Assembly (NCBI GenBank): GCA_039619475.1
Contig: CM077116.1
Span: 18,101,443 to 18,165,442 of the forward strand
Reading direction: 5' to 3'
Source: Icerya purchasi
Taxonomy: Eukaryota; Arthropoda; Insecta; Hemiptera; Monophlebidae
DNA: 64,000 nt
The position numbers and the translations under genes are program-made. How positions within the stretch are numbered: position 1 is the stretch's first letter; the number at the start of each line of letters is the position of its first letter. The notes beneath the pieces were generated by a model, which did not search any database, was not told the origin of the DNA, and worked only from the letters and a program-made list of their open reading frames with translations. Below are positions 1 through 9,420 of the stretch, in pieces.

Positions 1-137
1 TACCACTCGTAAACCCGCGTTTTTGATAAAGCAGATTCACCAAAAGCCTTCTGTAACATTTTCAGTGTATCGGCACAAGAAATTTCGTTCGAAACACAGA
101 ATTTAACACAAGTACGTTGTTCAATATTTTCACTCAT
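1..137 (-). CDS. mariner transposase, N-terminal fragment cut by the window edge
   Basis: Open frame from ATG at 137 running off the left edge, about 45 codons with no stop. The residues (MSENIEQRTCVKFCVSNEIS, then a stretch ending SKTRVYEWY) match the first helix-turn-helix of mariner transposases, which binds the terminal repeat. The catalytic DDD domain would lie outside the window. No frameshift or nonsense codon is seen in this part, so the copy may be young. The start fits because MSE... beginnings are usual for this family and no upstream in-frame ATG is present. Confidence 0.75.
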   Translation of the reverse strand, partial: MSENIEQRTCVKFCVSNEISCADTLKMLQKAFGESALSKTRVYEW

Positions 138-333
138 TGTAAAACTTCGACAAAACACTTCAAGGTCGACTGATTTTAACAGCTGCTGTAAACACACTGG
201 TTGACAGATCGCGCTAAAAATAGGCATCATAATACAAAACAGTTGTACCAACCTGGAAAAAAAAAAATTATCTGCCTAGCTATTACCCGGGAGATTTAAA
301 TTGACAATTCCTGATACTTTCTTGACAGGGTGT
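1..333 (-). mobile_element. mariner-like DNA transposon, 5' end (element continues off the window)
   Basis: Read on the minus strand, the sequence just left of the palindrome starts with a mariner-type terminal repeat (TACACCCTGTCAAGAAAGTA at the right edge). It then has about 200 bp of untranslated DNA and a transposase start codon at 137. A TA dinucleotide sits at the junction with the palindrome arm, as expected for mariner target-site duplication. Only the 5' end is in the window, so the 3' terminal repeat and the other TA copy cannot be seen. Subfamily is not certain; the terminal repeat differs completely from that of the second mariner at 17.2 kb. Confidence 0.8.
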
Positions 334-399
334 ATATTTTTTTCGTTTCTGACCATTTCTTCCGACCGTTCATAATTTTGTATTTTTTCTCCAATATGT

Positions 400-939
400 A
401 TGCTCACTATCGTAGCGTAAATGTGCGTCGCTCATAACCTTACATGCATGTTGCCATACCGTTGTATTAGATCGTGCGACAATGTTATAGAGTCTGCTGA
501 AACAGGTTCTTCCCTTTCATATCTTTTGTAGAAACAGACTCACATGTACACACCTACACACACATACACACACATATAACCCAAAGAACACCTGCAAACT
601 TCGTTCAGACACACCTGCATCCAACTTTCACCAAAGGAATGTGGTTTTTTCTGGTGCAACCCTCCCTTTTCAAAGGCATGCTTCGAGCTCGAATGTCGAA
701 CGGATCTGATCGTGCAGGCAGTATTAGTGTTATGTTAAACGTGTGGAATTTGTGGAAGCTGTGTTCTACCCGCGTTATTAAAATATTCTCAAGAACGATA
801 AAGTCTGTAATTTCATACGTCTTTTCTCTTTTTCGTTCGCTCTTTATTTTCTGTCTTTTATCTCTCTTATTGAACGTTATTTTTTTCGTTCTTATTTTCC
901 TTCTCTTTTTTAGTGAAAATATTACAATAATTATCGAAT
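400..939 (+). promoter_or_regulatory. conserved upstream module of the left-arm 282-codon gene
   Basis: This stretch, its mirror at 8184-8723 and the region upstream of the 334-codon gene (10426-10870) are related. Conserved blocks include one containing GCACGATCTAATAC, one containing GTTATGTTAAACGTGT/CAGGCAGTATTAG, and one containing AAAGGAATGTGG. Just before the start codon is a pyrimidine tract ending in TTTTTTAG (AG at 912-913), which looks like a splice acceptor 26 nt upstream of the ATG; a matching AG lies 28 nt upstream of the ATG of the 334-codon gene. I infer a promoter and 5' leader, possibly with a small leader intron. No clear TATA box or donor could be fixed. A 102-codon frame (639-947) crosses it but is not kept in the paralogue. 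Confidence 0.5.
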
Positions 940-1788
940 ATGAATAACAATACCGAATCGAATGTCGATAATGTCGCAGATTTCATTCAAAATTTTTTCG
1001 TAAATGATAATGATAATGCAATGTTTCTGGACGATTTTCCAAATATACATATGCAGCCGCCACCACCACCAGCAGAAGAAACATCATTACAAGTGCCTTC
1101 GCTACATTCATTCTCAGATTTCATTCCATTGACTACATCAACACCTTTAGCATCACCGGTAACGTCACAAGATTTGCAAACTCCGTCGTTAATGCAAGTA
1201 CCTTTGGTACATGATGAAAAAGAATATAGCACAACAATGTTGGAATTACCCAAAGAAATATTTAACCGAAAAGCAGTCGTCTATGTTAAAGACCCTAACG
1301 ATCCAGAAAATAAAAATAGTTTCATGTATGCGGTTTTAGCAAAATTTACATCAAAACCGTCATCGATGTGGCAGTACAATATTCTACAGAAAGTATACGA
1401 TTTCAGCTTTATTCACTTACCGATCCAATCGCTGGCTGATATTGAAACGTTTGAAAGAATAAACGCTGTATCAATCAACTTATACAAGCTGATAGAAACC
1501 GACTATACAGATCAAAGTACATTCAACTACAAAATAAAAGTCGTGTACGCCTTCCGAAAAAATCACAGTTTGTTAAATCATAAACATCACACAAACATAT
1601 TATATTGGGGATCTAATGGAAATTATCAATTCGCATGGATAAAAAAATTCAGTCGATTGTTGCGGATCCAGTCGCCGAAAGCGAAATTTGTATGCTGGTC
1701 ATGTCTCGATCCCATGAATACCGATTACGAACATAATAATACTCACAGATGTGACGCAGTCAGTTGGCGTAATATGCACTATATGTAA
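940..1788 (+). CDS. stand-alone Polinton-type PolB N-terminal domain protein (left copy)
   Basis: Intronless 282-codon frame. Residues 1-25 (MNNNTESNVDNVADFIQNFF) form a leader shared with the 334-codon gene. About 26-100 is low-complexity with a poly-proline run. From about 125 on, the order of motifs resembles the segment preceding the polymerase domain in Polinton/Maverick-like protein-primed DNA polymerases: NSFMYAVLA, then a LPIQSLADIETFERINAVSI block, then KHHTNILYW, WIKKFSRLLR and a zinc-finger-like C-x2-C-x9-H-x3-H-x-C (CWSCLDPMNTDYEHNNTHRC). The chain stops about 14 residues later, so there is no exonuclease or polymerase domain. Function is unknown: a truncated selfish-element product or an exapted nucleic-acid-binding protein. 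AATAAA follows the stop within 10 nt. Family call rests on remembered motif order. Confidence 0.7.
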   Translation: MNNNTESNVDNVADFIQNFFVNDNDNAMFLDDFPNIHMQPPPPPAEETSLQVPSLHSFSDFIPLTTSTPLASPVTSQDLQTPSLMQVPLVHDEKEYSTTMLELPKEIFNRKAVVYVKDPNDPENKNSFMYAVLAKFTSKPSSMWQYNILQKVYDFSFIHLPIQSLADIETFERINAVSINLYKLIETDYTDQSTFNYKIKVVYAFRKNHSLLNHKHHTNILYWGSNGNYQFAWIKKFSRLLRIQSPKAKFVCWSCLDPMNTDYEHNNTHRCDAVSWRNMHYM

Positions 1789-1791
1789 TTA

Positions 1792-1797
1792 AATAAA
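1792..1797 (+). promoter_or_regulatory. polyadenylation signal AATAAA
   Basis: AATAAA begins 4 nt after the stop codon of the left 282-codon gene, followed by T-rich DNA. It has an exact mirror at 7326-7331 for the right copy. Confidence 0.5.
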
Positions 1798-2689
1798 GAC
1801 GTATTTTTCGTATTCATAGATGTATGTTTATTTTTCAAAAAATCTTTTTACATTGTTTCATACAAATTAATGTAATCTATATAATATAATAAATATTTTC
1901 ATATGTATACATTTTTGTTTTTATTTTCCATAAACTTAAAATTCCAATTTTACTATTGTTGTTAATATATACCAAACTCCAGTTTGTATTAAATCCTCTC
2001 GCTCTTTATGTTGAACAGACGAATCAATATTATTTAACTGTTCAGTTAAGTATGCAGAGTCTTTTTATCTTGCTTAACTTTAAAGATATATGATAGATTC
2101 TTTTTTCATTTGACAGTGTAAACGTTTTCTTCTTTTAAAATTTTCTTATGCTTTATCACTATTACATCATTTTTCATCATTTTCTAACTAATTGTAAACA
2201 TTTTTCCACTATTTTGTAACATGTTCTTATGTTTTAGGACTTTTTGCCATATTTTTTTCACCAATTTATACTATTTCGAAGCATTTCATATGACTGAACG
2301 CTACTTAAGAAGTTTTTCGATAATTATCACCATTCCTCGCAATATTCATATGTTTTAACGCTTTTTACACTATTTTTCACAAATTCATGATATTTCGCTT
2401 CATTTCTAATGTTTGAACGACTCATATGCAGTTTTTCGACAATTTTTCACCGTTCATCACTATATTTTTTTTTATGTTGTATCACCTTTTATGAAGTCTT
2501 CATCAAATTTTACCTTCATTCAACAATATTTTCGTTATTGTACCCTTTCGAACTGTTGTTTTACCCTAAAAGCGAGTGTATATCTAATTTGTTATAATTA
2601 AGAAAGAATGTAATGTATATTACAAATTTCCTTTCCTGGGAGTATGATTGTGTGTGCAGAATAATAAACTCTGGTAAGAAGCAGACTGT

Positions 2690-2870
2690 ATCCACCATCA
2701 AGCAGGGTGTGTAAAGCGTGGTAATTAACTCTGGCATTGCACATATTGCAAGGTAGTTATGATATGTTTGAGCATAAATTAGTTGTTGTATATCATTCAT
2801 GTTAGTCATTAAATGTTCACACTGAGAGATGCAAGGGAGGCGTCATCATATGAACCATTACGATTTTTAT
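2690..2870 (+). repeat. internal direct repeat of the arm, copy 1
   Basis: About 180 bp related to 3488-3672. Shared phrases are ATTAACTCT, ATTGCAAG, AATTAGTTGTTGTAT and TCACACTGAGAGA(T/C)GC followed by GTCATCAT. By eye the copies are roughly 70-75 percent alike, so this duplication is much older than the palindrome itself. Mirrored at 6253-6433. Confidence 0.65.
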
Positions 2871-3487
2871 AATTATAATATACACTAAGCATGTATGTAT
2901 TACAACGACCACATCAACTCTGTTAAGGACGGTAATGTTTGGGGGTAGATAGTGAACCGTTACATTAGAAGAGGAACATGGGTACATACATGGAAACATC
3001 ATTAGCGATATTACATCACATGTATGTCATCAAATTTAACTAAAATATTACGTCCATAGTAAAAAATGCGAGGATTTTTCCTAAGAGGTTAAATTTTATG
3101 TCTAAGATGGCGAATATAATAAAATTGATGCGATTTTAGCTGAAGATTGGGTATTTTACACTAAAACCGTTGTTTTACACCTAAAGTGAGATTATTTGGG
3201 GAGTTAAACGGTCTTTGTTCATATAAAATTTTATGTTTTTTCTAAATGTGGCCATTTTTTGTCCTAAATGGAGTAATTTCTGTGTGAATGGCACTTTTTA
3301 GACTGACCTATATACTTCTTGATGTGATATTCCATTCATTGTGAAGTTATGCTTTGAAAGGATTTGTGTCTGGTTGTGGGAAGTTTCCGAACTTTTCTGA
3401 TGCATCGATTATAGTATAATAGTTGTTGTGTGTTAGTGAGTTGATGGTGTTTGGATGGGGATAATAAATAGGGGTAAGAGGTGAAGT

Positions 3488-3672
3488 GTACCACATCAAG
3501 CAAGGAGAGTACTGTTTGATAATTAACTCTATCATTTAAACACATTGCAAGACCGTTATAATATGTTAAGTCAAAATTAGTTGTTGTATCTCGTTCAGGA
3601 TTTTACATTAAACGATCACACTGAGAGACGCGATGGACTCGTCATCATCAAGATCCATGCAATCATTACCTT
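3488..3672 (+). repeat. internal direct repeat of the arm, copy 2
   Basis: Diverged partner of 2690-2870 in the same orientation, about 800 bp further in. Mirrored at 5451-5635. Confidence 0.65.
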
Positions 3673-4077
3673 ATTTTTCACTAATTTGTAATAACCATTT
3701 TTTTTTTTATGTTTTGAACGAATCTTATAATGTTTTTTGATAATTTTCATGGTACAAGCTTCATAATGTAAAGTAATTTTAATTATTTCAACAGTCTTTA
3801 CACACAAATAAAGCAATATATCTTAAGCACACTCAACATAATACAAATTTTTACAAACAGAAGTAAACAACGGATTTACTTAGAAATTTTAATAAAACTT
3901 AAGAATCATATTATATATGAAATTGCTTGTTTTTTCAATCAATGATCCAAACTATCAGGTTTAGAATTGTATCAGACCTCTAGTAAAAACCCCAAATTAT
4001 TTAATGTGTACATCTTTGCTACTTTTTACCTTATATGTGTGAATGTACATATCTACACATATTCATATATATCCAGA

Positions 4078-4516
4078 TATATACATATATATCTACATAT
4101 ATACATATATATCTACATATATACATATATATCTACATATATACATATATATCTACATATATACATATATATCTACATATATACATATATATCTACATAT
4201 ATACATATATATCTACATATATACATATATATCTACATATATACATATATATCTACATATATACATATATATCTACATATACACATATATATCTACATAT
4301 ATACATATATATCTACATATATACATATATATCTACATATATACATATATATCTACATATATACATATATATCTACATATATACATATATATCTACATAT
4401 ATACATATATATCTACATATATTCATATATATCTACATATATACATATATCTATAAATATCTACATACATAAATATATCTACATATATGCATATATATCT
4501 ACATACATACATATAC

Positions 4517-4557
<41 letters not shown>

Positions 4558-4582
4558 TATCTACATACATACATATACATAT

Positions 4583-4621
<39 letters not shown>

Positions 4622-4746
4622 TATACACATATATATACACATATATATCTACATATACACATATATATCTACATATATATCTACATATATACATATATAT
4701 CTACATATATTCATATATATCTATGTATATGTATATGTATGTATGT

Positions 4747-4800
<54 letters not shown>

Positions 4801-5045
4801 GTATATGTATATATGTAGATATATTTATGTATGTAGATATTTATAGATATATGTATATATGTAGATATATATGAATATATGTAGATATATATGTATATAT
4901 GTAGATATATATATATATATGTAGATATATATGTATATATGTAGATATATATGTATATATGTAGATATATATGTATATATGTAGATATATATGCATATAT
5001 GTAGATATATATATGTATGTAGATATTTATGGATAAATGTATATA
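4078..5045. repeat. palindrome centre: 20-bp satellite and (TA)n, inverted halves
   Basis: From 4081 to about 4440 the unit ATACATATATATCTACATAT repeats head to tail with a period of 20 bp and almost no variation. About 4500-4800 is mainly (AT)n and ACATAT variants. From about 4815 to 5036 the same satellite appears in the reverse orientation. The two halves are not exact mirrors: the left array is longer, and the landmark phrase at 4441-4482 pairs with 4815-4856, off the main axis by about 87 bp. Long open frames across it are translation of the repeat, not genes. Confidence 0.9.
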
Positions 5046-7325
5046 TCTGGATATATATGAATATGTGTAGATATGTACATTCACACATATAAGGTAAAAA
5101 GTAGCAAAGATGTACACATTAAATAATTTGGGGTTTTTACTAGAGGTCTGATACAATTCTAAACCTGATAGTTTGGATCATTGATTGAAAAAACAAGCAA
5201 TTTCATATATAATATGATTCTTAAGTTTTATTAAAATTTCTAAGTAAATCCGTTGTTTACTTCTGTTTGTAAAAATTTGTATTATGTTGAGTGTGCTTAA
5301 GATATATTGCTTTATTTGTGTGTAAAGACTGTTGAAATAATTAAAATTACTTTACATTATGAAGCTTGTACCATGAAAATTATCAAAAAACATTATAAGA
5401 TTCGTTCAAAACATAAAAAAAAAAATGGTTATTACAAATTAGTGAAAAATAAGGTAATGATTGCATGGATCTTGATGATGACGAGTCCATCGCGTCTCTC
5501 AGTGTGATCGTTTAATGTAAAATCCTGAACGAGATACAACAACTAATTTTGACTTAACATATTATAACGGTCTTGCAATGTGTTTAAATGATAGAGTTAA
5601 TTATCAAACAGTACTCTCCTTGCTTGATGTGGTACACTTCACCTCTTACCCCTATTTATTATCCCCATCCAAACACCATCAACTCACTAACACACAACAA
5701 CTATTATACTATAATCGATGCATCAGAAAAGTTCGGAAACTTCCCACAACCAGACACAAATCCTTTCAAAGCATAACTTCACAATGAATGGAATATCACA
5801 TCAAGAAGTATATAGGTCAGTCTAAAAAGTGCCATTCACACAGAAATTACTCCATTTAGGACAAAAAATGGCCACATTTAGAAAAAACATAAAATTTTAT
5901 ATGAACAAAGACCGTTTAACTCCCCAAATAATCTCACTTTAGGTGTAAAACAACGGTTTTAGTGTAAAATACCCAATCTTCAGCTAAAATCGCATCAATT
6001 TTATTATATTCGCCATCTTAGACATAAAATTTAACCTCTTAGGAAAAATCCTCGCATTTTTTACTATGGACGTAATATTTTAGTTAAATTTGATGACATA
6101 CATGTGATGTAATATCGCTAATGATGTTTCCATGTATGTACCCATGTTCCTCTTCTAATGTAACGGTTCACTATCTACCCCCAAACATTACCGTCCTTAA
6201 CAGAGTTGATGTGGTCGTTGTAATACATACATGCTTAGTGTATATTATAATTATAAAAATCGTAATGGTTCATATGATGACGCCTCCCTTGCATCTCTCA
6301 GTGTGAACATTTAATGACTAACATGAATGATATACAACAACTAATTTATGCTCAAACATATCATAACTACCTTGCAATATGTGCAATGCCAGAGTTAATT
6401 ACCACGCTTTACACACCCTGCTTGATGGTGGATACAGTCTGCTTCTTACCAGAGTTTATTATTCTGCACACACAATCATACTCCCAGGAAAGGAAATTTG
6501 TAATATACATTACATTCTTTCTTAATTATAACAAATTAGATATACACTCGCTTTTAGGGTAAAACAACAGTTCGAAAGGGTACAATAACGAAAATATTGT
6601 TGAATGAAGGTAAAATTTGATGAAGACTTCATAAAAGGTGATACAACATAAAAAAAAATATAGTGATGAACGGTGAAAAATTGTCGAAAAACTGCATATG
6701 AGTCGTTCAAACATTAGAAATGAAGCGAAATATCATGAATTTGTGAAAAATAGTGTAAAAAGCGTTAAAACATATGAATATTGCGAGGAATGGTGATAAT
6801 TATCGAAAAACTTCTTAAGTAGCGTTCAGTCATATGAAATGCTTCGAAATAGTATAAATTGGTGAAAAAAATATGGCAAAAAGTCCTAAAACATAAGAAC
6901 ATGTTACAAAATAGTGGAAAAATGTTTACAATTAGTTAGAAAATGATGAAAAATGATGTAATAGTGATAAAGCATAAGAAAATTTTAAAAGAAGAAAACG
7001 TTTACACTGTCAAATGAAAAAAGAATCTATCATATATCTTTAAAGTTAAGCAAGATAAAAAGACTCTGCATACTTAACTGAACAGTTAAATAATATTGAT
7101 TCGTCTGTTCAACATAAAGAGCGAGAGGATTTAATACAAACTGGAGTTTGGTATATATTAACAACAATAGTAAAATTGGAATTTTAAGTTTATGGAAAAT
7201 AAAAACAAAAATGTATACATATGAAAATATTTATTATATTATATAGATTACATTAATTTGTATGAAACAATGTAAAAAGATTTTTTGAAAAATAAACATA
7301 CATCTATGAATACGAAAAATACGTC
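5046..7325. other. AT-rich noncoding part of the right arm (mirror of 1798-4077)
   Basis: Reverse complement of the left-arm noncoding region, with the same diverged direct repeat (5451-5635 and 6253-6433). Nothing further is seen. Confidence 0.6.
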
Positions 7326-7334
7326 TTTATTTAA

Positions 7335-8183
7335 TTACATATAGTGCATATTACGCCAACTGACTGCGTCACATCTGTGAGTATTATTATGTTCGTAATC
7401 GGTATTCATGGGATCGAGACATGACCAGCATACAAATTTCGCTTTCGGCGACTGGATCCGCAACAATCGACTGAATTTTTTTATCCATGCGAATTGATAA
7501 TTTCCATTAGATCCCCAATATAATATGTTTGTGTGATGTTTATGATTTAACAAACTGTGATTTTTTCGGAAGGCGTACACGACTTTTATTTTGTAGTTGA
7601 ATGTACTTTGATCTGTATAGTCGGTTTCTATCAGCTTGTATAAGTTGATTGATACAGCGTTTATTCTTTCAAACGTTTCAATATCAGCCAGCGATTGGAT
7701 CGGTAAGTGAATAAAGCTGAAATCGTATACTTTCTGTAGAATATTGTACTGCCACATCGATGACGGTTTTGATGTAAATTTTGCTAAAACCGCATACATG
7801 AAACTATTTTTATTTTCTGGATCGTTAGGGTCTTTAACATAGACGACTGCTTTTCGGTTAAATATTTCTTTGGGTAATTCCAACATTGTTGTGCTATATT
7901 CTTTTTCATCATGTACCAAAGGTACTTGCATTAACGACGGAGTTTGCAAATCTTGTGACGTTACCGGTGATGCTAAAGGTGTTGATGTAGTCAATGGAAT
8001 GAAATCTGAGAATGAATGTAGCGAAGGCACTTGTAATGATGTTTCTTCTGCTGGTGGTGGTGGCGGCTGCATATGTATATTTGGAAAATCGTCCAGAAAC
8101 ATTGCATTATCATTATCATTTACGAAAAAATTTTGAATGAAATCTGCGACATTATCGACATTCGATTCGGTATTGTTATTCAT
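7335..8183 (-). CDS. stand-alone Polinton-type PolB N-terminal domain protein (right copy)
   Basis: Identical in translation to the left-arm gene at 940-1788, on the opposite strand, so the two copies converge on the palindrome centre with about 5.5 kb between their stops. Same leader (1-25), proline-rich linker, polymerase-associated region (about 125-268) and terminal zinc-finger-like cluster. It lies in tandem with the 334-codon gene at 10425-9421, which shares its leader and upstream region. This orientation suggests that the right arm is the original locus and the left arm the copy. Transcription through either gene into the other arm would give a long self-complementary RNA. Confidence 0.7.
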   Translation of the reverse strand: MNNNTESNVDNVADFIQNFFVNDNDNAMFLDDFPNIHMQPPPPPAEETSLQVPSLHSFSDFIPLTTSTPLASPVTSQDLQTPSLMQVPLVHDEKEYSTTMLELPKEIFNRKAVVYVKDPNDPENKNSFMYAVLAKFTSKPSSMWQYNILQKVYDFSFIHLPIQSLADIETFERINAVSINLYKLIETDYTDQSTFNYKIKVVYAFRKNHSLLNHKHHTNILYWGSNGNYQFAWIKKFSRLLRIQSPKAKFVCWSCLDPMNTDYEHNNTHRCDAVSWRNMHYM

Positions 8184-8760
8184 ATTCGATAATTATTGTA
8201 ATATTTTCACTAAAAAAGAGAAGGAAAATAAGAACGAAAAAAATAACGTTCAATAAGAGAGATAAAAGACAGAAAATAAAGAGCGAACGAAAAAGAGAAA
8301 AGACGTATGAAATTACAGACTTTATCGTTCTTGAGAATATTTTAATAACGCGGGTAGAACACAGCTTCCACAAATTCCACACGTTTAACATAACACTAAT
8401 ACTGCCTGCACGATCAGATCCGTTCGACATTCGAGCTCGAAGCATGCCTTTGAAAAGGGAGGGTTGCACCAGAAAAAACCACATTCCTTTGGTGAAAGTT
8501 GGATGCAGGTGTGTCTGAACGAAGTTTGCAGGTGTTCTTTGGGTTATATGTGTGTGTATGTGTGTGTAGGTGTGTACATGTGAGTCTGTTTCTACAAAAG
8601 ATATGAAAGGGAAGAACCTGTTTCAGCAGACTCTATAACATTGTCGCACGATCTAATACAACGGTATGGCAACATGCATGTAAGGTTATGAGCGACGCAC
8701 ATTTACACTACGATAGTGAGCATACATATTGGAGAAAAAATACAAAATTATGAACGGTCG
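8184..8760 (-). promoter_or_regulatory. conserved upstream module of the right-arm gene
   Basis: Exact mirror of 363-939. It aligns with 10426-10870 upstream of the 334-codon gene, with long matching runs such as the block with CGGTATGG(C/T)AACATGCATG and the block with ACTGCCTGCACGATCAGATC. The putative leader splice acceptor (AG at 8210-8211) is conserved. Contains a short CA/TG-rich microsatellite near 8545-8580. Confidence 0.5.
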
Positions 8761-8791
8761 GAAGAAATGGTCAGAAACGAAAAAAATATAC

Positions 8792-9420
8792 TTCGGCTAT
8801 TTCTATAATATTTAGGCTCAAAAAAAAATATTTAGAGAACATTTAGAGTCAGAGGATGTATCTTACAAACAGATGAAAACTCTCACAGCTGCGGAAATAC
8901 GTGATGTACGTGAAAAAGTATAACAGTTAAATTCGCTTATTACACACAAAAAAAAATAAAAAAATGGTGTATTACAGACAAAAATCTAATTTTTTAATCT
9001 AAACAGATATGAACAAATTATGTGGAAATATATTCGAAAATTAAATAATTATATATACATTATACTCGACTGGTTCAGATTTTTGAAAATTTCGTCATTA
9101 CCAGTACTTTAAGTTAAGAGGGGGAGAGAAGGATAGATCGCTAAATAAATTAAATAAACAGAAATCGGAAAGGATCGGAAAAAGATGAAAAAATAATTAG
9201 CAAAAATATATACAATATGAGAATGAATAGATATTGAGGGAAAAAATATATACAAATTATATACAAAACAGTATTTACATGTGTATAAAAATATATTTAA
9301 AAAATTTTAAAGAAAACATAAAAACGAACGGTCTGAAAAAAAATATATATGTACAAATACACACAAAAATATACAGAAAAAATATACAAAATTGTTAAAA
9401 ACGATCGAATTAATGAATTT
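8792..9420. other. AT-rich spacer with repeat debris
   Basis: Positions 8751-8820 belong to the repeat unit that forms the tandem array at 12.3-12.85 kb (phrases AAATATACTTCGGCTATTTC and TATAATATTTAGGCTC). The rest is A-rich DNA downstream of the 334-codon gene. No gene seen. Confidence 0.6.

Larger units (their letters stand above)
1798..4077. other. AT-rich noncoding part of the left arm
   Basis: No credible gene. Positions 2150-2600 are built of degenerate copies of a T-rich unit of about 70 bp, with recurring ATGTTTTAACG..TTTTTCACAATT-like phrases. A diverged direct repeat is embedded at 2690-2870 and 3488-3672. Short frames here (60-80 codons) appear in both arms only because the arms are identical, and they lack coding character. 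The mirror of this region is 5046-7325. Confidence 0.6.
332..8791. repeat. 8.46-kb palindrome: two 3,755-bp inverted arms around an AT satellite
   Basis: Left arm 332-4086 and right arm 5037-8791 are reverse complements. Every paired open frame falls at positions summing to 9123 (for example 940-1788 with 7335-8183), so there is no net insertion or deletion between arms. All paired translations are identical, and the stretches compared base by base showed no mismatch. Each arm holds one 282-codon gene near its outer end, transcribed toward the centre, then about 2.3 kb of AT-rich noncoding DNA. The right boundary lies inside a repeat unit also found at 12.5 kb; the left boundary coincides with a mariner terminal repeat. 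Either a very recent inverted duplication, a gene-converted palindrome, or a sequencing foldback artefact. Confidence 0.95.

Noticed and set aside
639..947. 102-codon frame upstream of and overlapping the 282-codon gene (mirrored in the right arm)
   Set aside because: Hydrophobic residues come from a T-rich leader; the frame is not preserved in the homologous leader of the 334-codon gene.
987..1253. 88-codon antisense frame inside the 282-codon gene
   Set aside because: Shadow of the Pro-rich linker; no independent support.
4081..4440. Regular 20-bp periodicity suggestive of a CRISPR array
   Set aside because: Units are contiguous with no unique spacers; it is a simple satellite in a eukaryotic genome.
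3967..4846. Long open frames of repeating Tyr/Ile/His/Thr residues on both strands
   Set aside because: They are translations of the 20-bp AT satellite and (TA)n, open in several frames at once.
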